NCBI GenBank assembly: GCA_035550975.1
Contig: DASZOC010000061.1
Span: 1-14,245, forward strand
Origin: DASZOC01 sp035550975
GTDB lineage: Bacteria > Actinomycetota > CADDZG01 > WHSQ01
Reading direction: 5' to 3'
DNA: 14,245 nt
Under the pieces are notes generated by a model, which saw only the letters and a program-made list of their open reading frames with translations, did no database searches and was not told the origin of the DNA. Shown in pieces: positions 1 through 6,023 of the stretch (its first letter is position 1; every line of letters starts with the position of its first letter). The translations under genes and the position numbers were made by a program.

Positions 1-887
1 AGACGCACCTGCTCCACGCGATCGGTCGGTACGTCCACGTATGCCATCCGAGCTCGGTCGTGCGCTACATCTCGACCGAGCAGTTCATGAACGAATTCAT
101 CGTGGCGCTCAGGCGACAGACGATCCCTGAGTTCCACCGCCGTTACCGGTCGGCGGATCTCCTGCTCGTCGACGACATCCAGGTGCTGGAGGGCAAGGAA
201 CGCACCCAAGAGGAGTTCTTCCACACGTTTAACGCGCTCCATCCACGCAGCCAGATCGTCATCAGCTCCGACCGGCCTCCCAAGAAGATCCCGACGCTCG
301 AGGAGCGTCTCCGGACGCGGTTCGAGTGGGGCCTTATCACAGACATCCAGCCCCCCGATCTCGAGACGCGTCTCGCGATCCTCCAGCGCAAAGCAGAGGT
401 CGAGGAACTGCACGTCACGCCGGACGCGCTGTCGTTCATCGCGGAACGGATCCAGACCAACATCCGCGAGCTCGAAGGTGCGTTGATCCGGGTCGGCGCC
501 TATGCGTCATTGACACGGTCGGAGCCGAACGTAGAGCTCGCGCAGAGCGTCCTTCAGTCGCTCCTGCCGCACGGTGAAGAAGGCCACGTGACTTCAGATC
601 TCGTGATCTCGGTCGCCGCGGATTACTTCGGCGTGACGCCCGACGAGATCCGATCTTCGAGTCGCTCTCGCGACCTCGTCACGGCGCGACAGATGGCGAT
701 GTATCTGTGCCGCGAGCTGACGGACCTGTCACTTCCGAAGATCGGAGAACGTTTCGGTGGCCGGGACCACTCCACGGTTATCTACGCCAACAACAAGATA
801 AGGCAGCTGATCGGCGAGAACCAAAGGGCTTACGAGCAGGTCAAAGAGTTGACGACTCGCATCCGTCAACAGGCAACGCGTGGATAG
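1..887 (+). CDS. dnaA: Chromosomal replication initiator DnaA (5'-truncated by window edge)
   Basis: DnaA is the AAA+ ATPase that binds DnaA boxes, opens the origin and recruits the helicase. The reading frame is open from the first base; the first full codon (3-5) is the Thr of the Walker A GKT, followed by HLLHAIG, so domains I-II and the first part of the AAA+ domain lie outside the window. Visible are Walker B LLLVDDIQ (nt 159-182), sensor 1 IVISSDRPP (about nt 255-281), the arginine-rich RLRTRFEWG stretch, sensor 2 region ELEGALIRV, and the C-terminal domain IV DNA-binding helix-turn-helix with the DnaA signature FGGRDHST (from nt 753). About 294 residues are visible, ending with TAG at 885-887. 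An internal GTG at 60 is not the start, because DnaA homology continues upstream of it. No frameshift or missing motif is seen. Identity is very secure. Confidence 0.98.
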   Translation, partial: THLLHAIGRYVHVCHPSSVVRYISTEQFMNEFIVALRRQTIPEFHRRYRSADLLLVDDIQVLEGKERTQEEFFHTFNALHPRSQIVISSDRPPKKIPTLEERLRTRFEWGLITDIQPPDLETRLAILQRKAEVEELHVTPDALSFIAERIQTNIRELEGALIRVGAYASLTRSEPNVELAQSVLQSLLPHGEEGHVTSDLVISVAADYFGVTPDEIRSSSRSRDLVTARQMAMYLCRELTDLSLPKIGERFGGRDHSTVIYANNKIRQLIGENQRAYEQVKELTTRIRQQATRG

Positions 888-1022
888 CGTTGGAGTCGCT
901 GTTGGCGGGTGGGGAGCCGCGGCCACATGTGCCGCGTCGTCGCATCCACCTGTTCGTGCGCGAATAGTTATGCGTTCGCGATCGCGCAGCAGTAGTGGTA
1001 CGTCGACCTGCCCAGATGTGGT

Positions 1023-1031
1023 TTATCCACG
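1023..1031 (+). promoter_or_regulatory. Candidate DnaA box (TTATCCACG)
   Basis: TTATCCACG matches the classical TTATCCACA box at 8 of 9 positions. It is partly overlapped on the opposite strand by TAAACCACA (1017-1025 read in reverse), a weaker 7-of-9 match. Together they form an imperfect inverted pair GTGG-N5-CCAC (1018-1030). It lies about 30 bases before the AT-rich patch, which is a sensible spacing for a DnaA-driven unwinding site. A single box could be chance. Confidence 0.4.
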
Positions 1032-1059
1032 ATTTCAACAGCCACTAGTGAGTACTACG

Positions 1060-1080
1060 AGAAAAGATAGATATCTAATA
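1060..1080 (+). other. AT-rich patch, candidate DNA unwinding element
   Basis: Seventeen of these 21 bases are A or T, in a strongly GC-rich window. The patch holds the 10-base palindrome TAGATATCTA (1068-1077). Position just downstream of the candidate DnaA box and upstream of dnaN fits a duplex-unwinding element, but an AT-rich promoter segment for dnaN would look the same. Confidence 0.35.
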
Positions 1081-1147
1081 GAACCCAAGACCGTGGAAGA
1101 TCTCTCTAGGATCTGACGGGTCGCTCTCGAGATCGGAGGAGCACCAG

Positions 1148-2290
1148 ATGAAGTTCCGTTGTGAGCGTGACGACCTGCTCGAAGGTGTTCTGTTCGCGAC
1201 CCGCGCGATCTCGAATCGCGCCACGCTTCCGGTCCTGTCGGGCCTCCGTGTCGAGGCAACCGAAGACGGCCGCGTCCTTGTCGCCGCGACCGACCTCGAG
1301 CTGACGATCGAGACGTCGTTCAAAGCGGGAGTCGACGAACCCGGCAAAGTCATCGTGCCCGGCCGGTTGTTCGGAGAGATGGCTCGCAGTCTGGGCGCCG
1401 GCCAAGTGAGCTTGATGGCGGGAGACGGCGAGGTCGAGATCGGGTCCGGACGCGGGCAGTTCCGCGTCAAGTCCCTGGCGACGGACGACTATCCCGCGTT
1501 GCCGGGTGAGGATCGTTCGACAGACTCCGATGTGATCCGGATCGAGCTCAGCGGCGCCCAACTCGCGACCGCGCTGGCGCAGGTCGTGAAGAGCGCCTCG
1601 ACGGACGAAAGCCGGCAGGTGCTCACCGGTGTCTTGTGGGAGATCTCGAAGACCGATCTGACTCTGGCGGCAACCGATTCGTACCGGCTCGCGGTGCGCG
1701 AGCTGGAGGTCGCGGGAGGGCCGGCGGAGACGCGGAAGGTGGTGCTCCCGGCGCGGGCGTTGTCGGAGGTCGCGCGGGTCCTGCAGGCGGGCGCGGCCGA
1801 CGACCTGACCGTGGAGGTACGTGACAACCTGATCTCGTTCCGCCTCACCCCACAAGGGGACGGCTCCGGCTCGGCGGGCTCCGTGATCAGCTCCCGGTTC
1901 ATCGAAGGCGAGTTCCCGAACTACCGCCAACTGATCCCGTCCGGATACGCCAACAGGTTGACCGTCGACCGCGAGGAGCTTCTCGAGGTCGTGCGCCGCG
2001 TGGGGCTGCTCGCGCAGAACAACCTGCCGGTCAAGCTGCAACTCGGCGCGGAGCTCGAGGTCTCGGCACACACACCCGATGTCGGCGAAGGTCAGGAAGT
2101 CTTGGACGCGACCTACGAAGGCGAGCGATTCGTGATCGCGTTCAACCCGCAGTTCCTGAACGATGGCGTCTCCGCGATCCAACAACCGAGCATCGTGCTC
2201 GAAGCCGGCGATGGTCTGAAGCCTGCGGTGTTGCGCGGTGACGGGGACGAAGGGTTCACCTATCTCTTGATGCCGGTCCGCTTGTCGTGA
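1148..2290 (+). CDS. dnaN: DNA polymerase III beta subunit (sliding clamp)
   Basis: The beta clamp is a ring-shaped homodimer that holds polymerase III and many repair proteins on DNA. The product has 380 residues, a normal length, with the three clamp domains in sequence. The N-terminus MKFRCERDDLLEGVLFATRAISNR is typical, as are the internal RFIEGEFPNYRQLIP stretch, the third-domain FNPQFLNDGVSAI stretch, and the C-terminal YLLMPVRLS that forms the conserved end of the partner-binding pocket region. Start ATG 1148 is supported by a strong Shine-Dalgarno GGAGGAG at 1135-1141, six bases upstream. It follows dnaA after the 260-base spacer and is followed by recF after only 7 bases, so dnaN and recF are very likely co-transcribed. 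Nothing is unusual in the coding region. Confidence 0.98.
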   Translation: MKFRCERDDLLEGVLFATRAISNRATLPVLSGLRVEATEDGRVLVAATDLELTIETSFKAGVDEPGKVIVPGRLFGEMARSLGAGQVSLMAGDGEVEIGSGRGQFRVKSLATDDYPALPGEDRSTDSDVIRIELSGAQLATALAQVVKSASTDESRQVLTGVLWEISKTDLTLAATDSYRLAVRELEVAGGPAETRKVVLPARALSEVARVLQAGAADDLTVEVRDNLISFRLTPQGDGSGSAGSVISSRFIEGEFPNYRQLIPSGYANRLTVDREELLEVVRRVGLLAQNNLPVKLQLGAELEVSAHTPDVGEGQEVLDATYEGERFVIAFNPQFLNDGVSAIQQPSIVLEAGDGLKPAVLRGDGDEGFTYLLMPVRLS

Positions 2291-2297
2291 TGCACGT

Positions 2298-3455
2298 GTG
2301 CGCGTAGAGCGCCTCGAGCTCGAGGACTTCCGGAACTACGAACACGAGTCCGTAGCGTTCGCTCCGGGTCTCAACCTGATCGTGGGACCGAACGCGCAGG
2401 GAAAGACGAACCTGCTGGAGGCGGTGCATTGCCTGGGAGGGCTGGGGTCTCCGCGTTCGCACGATGCGGCTCTCGTGCGCGAAGGAGCCGAACGCGCGCT
2501 CGTGCACGGGGACGTCGTGCGCGGTCAGCGCAACATCCGCATCGACGTCGAGATCCGCGCCGGCGGTGGCATGCGCGCCCTGATGAACAAGACCCCCGTG
2601 CGTTCGGTCCGGCAGCTCGGTGACGCGAGTGTCAGCGTCTTCTTCGGCCCCGACGAGCTCTCGCTGGTGAAGGGATCGCCCGAGGGAAGACGACGTTTCC
2701 TCGACGACCTCGTCGTCAAGCTCAGACCGGCGCGCGACAAGCTCCGGCGCGAGTGGGAACGCGTCCTCAGGCAGCGCAACGCGTTGTTGAAGACGGCTCC
2801 GCGTGGTCGCCCAGGATCGACCGACGCGACGCTCGCGGTATGGGACGAGGCGCTGATAGGTGCGGGGGCCGCATTGACCGCGGCGCGTCTCGAGGCGATC
2901 GGGCTGGCGGTTCCGTTCGCGGCACGCCGCTACCAGGCGGTCGCGCGACGTGCGGGACTGGAGCTTGCCTACCAGAGCTCGTGGGTGGACGAGGCGTTCG
3001 CCCTCCAGGCCCTCGAGGCTCCCCACGCGGTGGACGAGGGCAAGCTACGGGAGATGCTGGCGGACCGGCTCGACGAGGTGCGTGTCAGAGAGCTCGAACG
3101 CGGCATCTCGCTCGCGGGACCTCATCGCGACGACGTAGCGGTGCGACTGCCGGGAACGGCCGGCGACACGATGCTGGATGCGCGGTCGCACGCATCGCAG
3201 GGCGACCAGCGGACCGCGGCGCTGGCACTTAAGCTCGGTGAGCACGACCTCCTGACCGACGCTCTCGACGACCAGCCGGTCTTGCTCCTCGACGACGTCT
3301 TCTCCGAGCTCGACCCGGCGCGACGCAAATGGCTCGCGGCGTCGGTGGGCGACGTCGGCCAGACGCTGGTCACGACCACCTCGGCGGCGGACGTGGAGCT
3401 CACCGGTATCGAGGCGCTGTTCGAGGTTTCCGCCGGCGCCGTGAGCCGACCGTGA
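2298..3455 (+). CDS. recF: DNA replication and repair protein RecF
   Basis: RecF is an SMC/ABC-type ATPase that acts with RecO and RecR to load RecA at gaps in damaged DNA. The 385-residue product has the family order: N-terminal LELEDFRNY, Walker A GPNAQGKT (residues 30-37), the RecF-type SLVKGSPEGRRRFLDDL segment, the ABC signature in the SHASQGDQRTAALALKLGE segment, and Walker B LLLDDVFSELD (around residues 329-339). The only workable start is GTG 2298; the frame is closed upstream and the nearby ATG at 2290 runs out of frame into a stop. No clear Shine-Dalgarno sequence is present, and the 7-base gap after dnaN suggests translation coupled to dnaN. Mycobacterium and Streptomyces have gnd between dnaN and recF; here it is absent. 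The stop overlaps the dciA start. Confidence 0.97.
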   Translation: MRVERLELEDFRNYEHESVAFAPGLNLIVGPNAQGKTNLLEAVHCLGGLGSPRSHDAALVREGAERALVHGDVVRGQRNIRIDVEIRAGGGMRALMNKTPVRSVRQLGDASVSVFFGPDELSLVKGSPEGRRRFLDDLVVKLRPARDKLRREWERVLRQRNALLKTAPRGRPGSTDATLAVWDEALIGAGAALTAARLEAIGLAVPFAARRYQAVARRAGLELAYQSSWVDEAFALQALEAPHAVDEGKLREMLADRLDEVRVRELERGISLAGPHRDDVAVRLPGTAGDTMLDARSHASQGDQRTAALALKLGEHDLLTDALDDQPVLLLDDVFSELDPARRKWLAASVGDVGQTLVTTTSAADVELTGIEALFEVSAGAVSRP

Positions 3456-3928
3456 GCGAGCGTGACGAGCTGCCTCCTCGCCTGGGCGACCTCCTCGGCA
3501 CCGCCGGCGCCCGCGCCGGGATCGCCGACCCCAGAGCCACCGGGATCCTGTGGACGCGATGGCCCGAGATCGTCGGAGCAGCGGTGGCGGCGAACGCGGA
3601 ACCGACGTCGTTGCGGGCAGGGGTCCTCCGCGTGCGCGCCACGACGCCGACGTGGGCGAACGAGCTCACCTACCTCGCCGGTGAGATCCGTCGGCGCGCG
3701 AACCAGCTTGTGGGCGCCGAGGTGGTGCGAGAGGTGCGGGTGTGGACCGGGCCGGGCGCGGTGGCGCACGCCACGCGGGGGGCCGGTCGGCAGCGCGTAG
3801 ATGGGGGGCGTGAGGACGTTGAAGCAGGTCAAGCGGAGGGCGCGCTCGAAGACGGTCCCGAAGGTCTCCTGGCGGCGTTCGAACGCGCCCGCGCCGTGTG
3901 GCTCCGGAGACGCTCCAGACGGGCCTAA
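3452..3928 (+). CDS. dciA: DUF721 / DciA family protein (helicase loading factor)
   Basis: DciA is the common bacterial protein that helps load the replicative helicase DnaB; actinobacteria lack DnaC. The 158-residue product has the DUF721 core at about residues 30-100: LWTRWPEIVGAAVAANAEP, then LRVRATTPTWANELTYLAGEI and VREVRVWTG, which in the family form a KH-like fold. A low-complexity Gly/Glu/Asp-rich linker (about 101-140) leads to a basic C-terminal tail ending RRRSRRA, a plausible DNA contact. Start GTG 3452 overlaps the recF stop by four bases (GTGA), the usual coupled arrangement; the frame is open further upstream but that overlaps recF. The recF–dciA–gyrB position is the classic actinobacterial one. 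DUF721 assignment is firm; helicase loading is inferred from the family. Confidence 0.9.
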   Translation: MSERDELPPRLGDLLGTAGARAGIADPRATGILWTRWPEIVGAAVAANAEPTSLRAGVLRVRATTPTWANELTYLAGEIRRRANQLVGAEVVREVRVWTGPGAVAHATRGAGRQRVDGGREDVEAGQAEGALEDGPEGLLAAFERARAVWLRRRSRRA

Positions 3929-4052
3929 GGCGGCCTCCGCGACGACCGCAAAAAAGCCTAAACATGCAGGTAGATGCTATGATTGCAGGCCTATGAACCC
4001 ACTGCTCACCGCTTGTTTCCACGCGCCCGGAGAGGCAGGAATCGCCCCCTAG
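3929..4052 (+). promoter_or_regulatory. dciA–gyrB spacer with candidate gyrase promoter (-10 TATGAT at 3978-3983)
   Basis: This 124-base spacer separates dciA from gyrB. TATGAT at 3978-3983 is a five-of-six match to the -10 consensus and fits the actinobacterial TANNNT form; no good -35 is seen 16-18 bases upstream, which is common in actinobacteria. Transcription would start near 3989-3991. The hexamer TGCAGG occurs at 3965-3970 and 3984-3989, flanking the -10, with a 19-base period. A run of six A's sits at 3950-3955. The rest is occupied by a possible 19-codon leader ORF. The promoter is inferred from motif and position only. Confidence 0.4.
3993..4052 (+). CDS. Possible 19-residue leader peptide upstream of gyrB
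   Basis: An ATG at 3993 opens a 19-codon frame (MNPLLTACFHAPGEAGIAP) ending in TAG at 4050-4052, directly against the gyrB ATG at 4053 with no base between. The ATG lies only a few bases after the start point predicted from the -10 TATGAT at 3978-3983, so the message would be leaderless or nearly so, a common actinobacterial initiation mode. A ribosome finishing this peptide would be placed exactly at the gyrB start, whose own Shine-Dalgarno candidate is poorly spaced. No homology to a known leader peptide is recognised, and an ORF this short could be chance. It contains one Cys and no run of a single amino acid that would indicate classical attenuation. Confidence 0.3.
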   Translation: MNPLLTACFHAPGEAGIAP

Positions 4053-6002
4053 ATGGCCACGAAGAAGACGGCCATCCCCGCCACGAAGACGAAGTCTCCG
4101 AAGGCCTCCTATACCGCCAAGGACATCACCGTCCTCAAGGGCCTCGACCCGGTCCGGAAACGCCCGGGGATGTACATCGGGTCGACCGGCATCAGGGGCC
4201 TCCACCACCTCGTCTACGAGGTCGTGGACAACGCCGTGGACGAGGCGATGGCGGGGTACTGCGACCGGATCAAGATCACGCTGCTCGCCGACGGCGGGTG
4301 CCGCGTGACCGACAACGGCCGCGGCATCCCGGTCGACGTCCCCAAGGGCGAACGCAAGCCTGCGGTCGAGGTCGTCCTGACGACGCTCCACGCGGGGGGG
4401 AAGTTCGGCGGCGAGGGTTACCAGGTCTCGGGTGGCCTCCACGGTGTCGGCGTATCGGTCGTCAACGCGTTGTCGGAACGGCTCGAGGTCGAGGTCGCTC
4501 GCGACGGGAAGCTCCACACGCAGTCCTACAGACGGGGCGTCCCGCAAGCGAAGCTCAAGGCCGGCAAGCTGATCAAGCGAACCGGCACGACCGTCACGTT
4601 CTGGCCGGACCCCGAGATATTCACCGAAGAGCGCGAGTTCAAGTTCGAGACGCTCTCGCAGCGGATGCGGGAGATGGCGTTCTTGAACAAAGGGCTCGAG
4701 ATCCAGCTGATCGACGAGCGCATCGAGCCTCCGGTCCAGGAGACCTACAAGTACAACGGGGGCATCGTCGACTTCGTCAAACACCTGAACTCGTCACGCG
4801 ATGCAGTGCAGAAGAAGGTCGTGTACTTCGAGTCGAAGGCCGCGACGCACGAGCTCGAGATCGCGATGCAGTGGACCTCGTCGTTCACCGAATCCGTCTT
4901 CACGTTCGCGAACAACATCAACACGCACGAAGGCGGCATGCACGAGGAGGGATTCCGCCGCGCTCTGACGCGCGTCATCACGAAGTACGCGCGCGACAAG
5001 GTGATCCTGAAGGAGAAGGACGAGGCGCTGACCGGCGAGGACGTGCGTGAGGGGCTGACTGCGATCGTCTCGGTCAAGCTGCGTGACCCACAGTTCGAAG
5101 GCCAGACGAAGACGAAGCTCGGGAACACCGAGATCCGGTCGTTCGTCGAGACCGAGATGAACAAACGCTTCGCCGACTTCATGGAAGAGAACCCGAGCGA
5201 TGCGCGCGCGATCTGTAACAAGGTCGTGTCGGCGCAGAGAGCCCGGCTCGAAGCACGCAAGGCGCGCGACCTCGTCCGCAGGAAGTCCTTGCTCGAGTCG
5301 TCGACGTTGCCGGGAAAGCTTGCGGACTGCCAGTCGCGTGATCCCCACGAGTCGGAGCTGTTCATCGTCGAGGGAGACTCGGCCGGGGGCAGCGCGAAGC
5401 AAGCCCGCGCGCGTGAGTTCCAGGCGATCCTTCCGCTACGCGGCAAGATCCTGAACGTAGAGCGCGCCCGCCTCGCGAAGGTCTTGGAGAACACCGAGAT
5501 TCAGGCGATCATCACTGCCGTCGGCACCGGCATCGCGGAAGAGTTCGACCTCGAGAAATGCCGCTATCACAAGATCGTCTGCATGGCGGATGCCGACGTG
5601 GACGGCGCTCACATCAAGACGTTGTTGCTCACGTTGCTGTTCCGCCACATGCGTCAGCTGATCGACGCCGGCTACGTCTACGTCGCGCAGCCGCCGCTGT
5701 ATCGCGTGAAGTACAGGGGCAAGATCCACTACTTCATGGACGACGCCGAGCTCGAGGCGTTCAAGGCGTCGCAGAACGGGGCGAAGATCGAGGCGTCGCG
5801 CTTCAAGGGTCTCGGCGAGATGGACCCCCAGGAGCTATGGGCCACCACACTCGATCCCGAGCGGCGCACGCTGCTGCGCGTCACCATGGAGGACGCGGCG
5901 TTGGCCGAGGACCTCCTCGTCAGGCTGATGGGTGACGACGTCGAGGAACGCAAGGGCTTCATCCAGCGCAACGCCAAAGACGTGCGCTTCCTAGATATCT
6001 AG
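4053..6002 (+). CDS. gyrB: DNA gyrase subunit B
   Basis: GyrB is the ATPase and TOPRIM subunit of gyrase, which introduces negative supercoils. The 649-residue product starts with a Lys-rich tail (residues 1-18), then the GHKL ATPase: VVDNAVDEA with N-box Asn60, DNGRGIP at 87-93, and the GGLHGVGVSVVNALS lid region. The TOPRIM domain has EGDSAGG (Glu440), PLRGKILNVE and DADVDGAHI (Asp513, Asp515, Asp517), the metal-binding residues. The C-terminal RFKGLGEMDPQELW (583-596) and final DVRFLDI are typical. The length is the short form without the enterobacterial insertion. ATG 4053 is the likely start; its nearest Shine-Dalgarno-like bases (GGAGAGGCAGGA, 4029-4040) are 12 bases upstream, rather far, so coupling with the upstream leader ORF is possible. 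gyrA follows after 21 bases, so the two are one operon. Confidence 0.98.
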   Translation: MATKKTAIPATKTKSPKASYTAKDITVLKGLDPVRKRPGMYIGSTGIRGLHHLVYEVVDNAVDEAMAGYCDRIKITLLADGGCRVTDNGRGIPVDVPKGERKPAVEVVLTTLHAGGKFGGEGYQVSGGLHGVGVSVVNALSERLEVEVARDGKLHTQSYRRGVPQAKLKAGKLIKRTGTTVTFWPDPEIFTEEREFKFETLSQRMREMAFLNKGLEIQLIDERIEPPVQETYKYNGGIVDFVKHLNSSRDAVQKKVVYFESKAATHELEIAMQWTSSFTESVFTFANNINTHEGGMHEEGFRRALTRVITKYARDKVILKEKDEALTGEDVREGLTAIVSVKLRDPQFEGQTKTKLGNTEIRSFVETEMNKRFADFMEENPSDARAICNKVVSAQRARLEARKARDLVRRKSLLESSTLPGKLADCQSRDPHESELFIVEGDSAGGSAKQARAREFQAILPLRGKILNVERARLAKVLENTEIQAIITAVGTGIAEEFDLEKCRYHKIVCMADADVDGAHIKTLLLTLLFRHMRQLIDAGYVYVAQPPLYRVKYRGKIHYFMDDAELEAFKASQNGAKIEASRFKGLGEMDPQELWATTLDPERRTLLRVTMEDAALAEDLLVRLMGDDVEERKGFIQRNAKDVRFLDI

Positions 6003-6023
6003 AGTCGACGCGAAGAGGTAGCC

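Larger units (their letters stand above)
888..1147 (+). promoter_or_regulatory. dnaA–dnaN spacer: candidate origin region and dnaN promoter region
   Basis: This 260-base spacer contains no convincing gene. In Actinomycetota oriC usually lies between dnaA and dnaN, so position alone makes it a candidate. Seen here: an 8-of-9 match to the DnaA box at 1023-1031 overlapping a weaker box-like element on the other strand (1017-1025); an AT-rich patch at 1060-1080 (17 of 21 A/T); palindromes CACATGTG (924-931), CGCGATCGCG (977-986), CACTAGTG (1043-1050) and TAGATATCTA (1068-1077); and a 7-base inverted repeat TGCGCGA/TCGCGCA (957-963 and 982-988). Only one good DnaA box is visible, far fewer than in Streptomyces origins, so the functional origin could instead lie upstream of dnaA, outside this window. 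The dnaN promoter presumably also lies here, but I see no clear -10/-35 pair. Confidence 0.45.

Noticed and set aside
1043..1103. Cluster of six-base palindromes resembling a cloning polylinker (ACTAGT, AGTACT, GATATC, AGATCT)
   Set aside because: The sites are separated by ordinary sequence, flanks are natural and fit an origin spacer, and there is no vector sequence nearby.
1106..2185. 359-codon minus-strand frame covering dnaN
   Set aside because: Antisense shadow of dnaN with no recognisable protein features.
3666..4784. 372-codon minus-strand frame across dciA and the gyrB 5' part
   Set aside because: Composition is that of a shadow frame, it crosses two certain genes and the gyrB promoter region, and no family is recognised.
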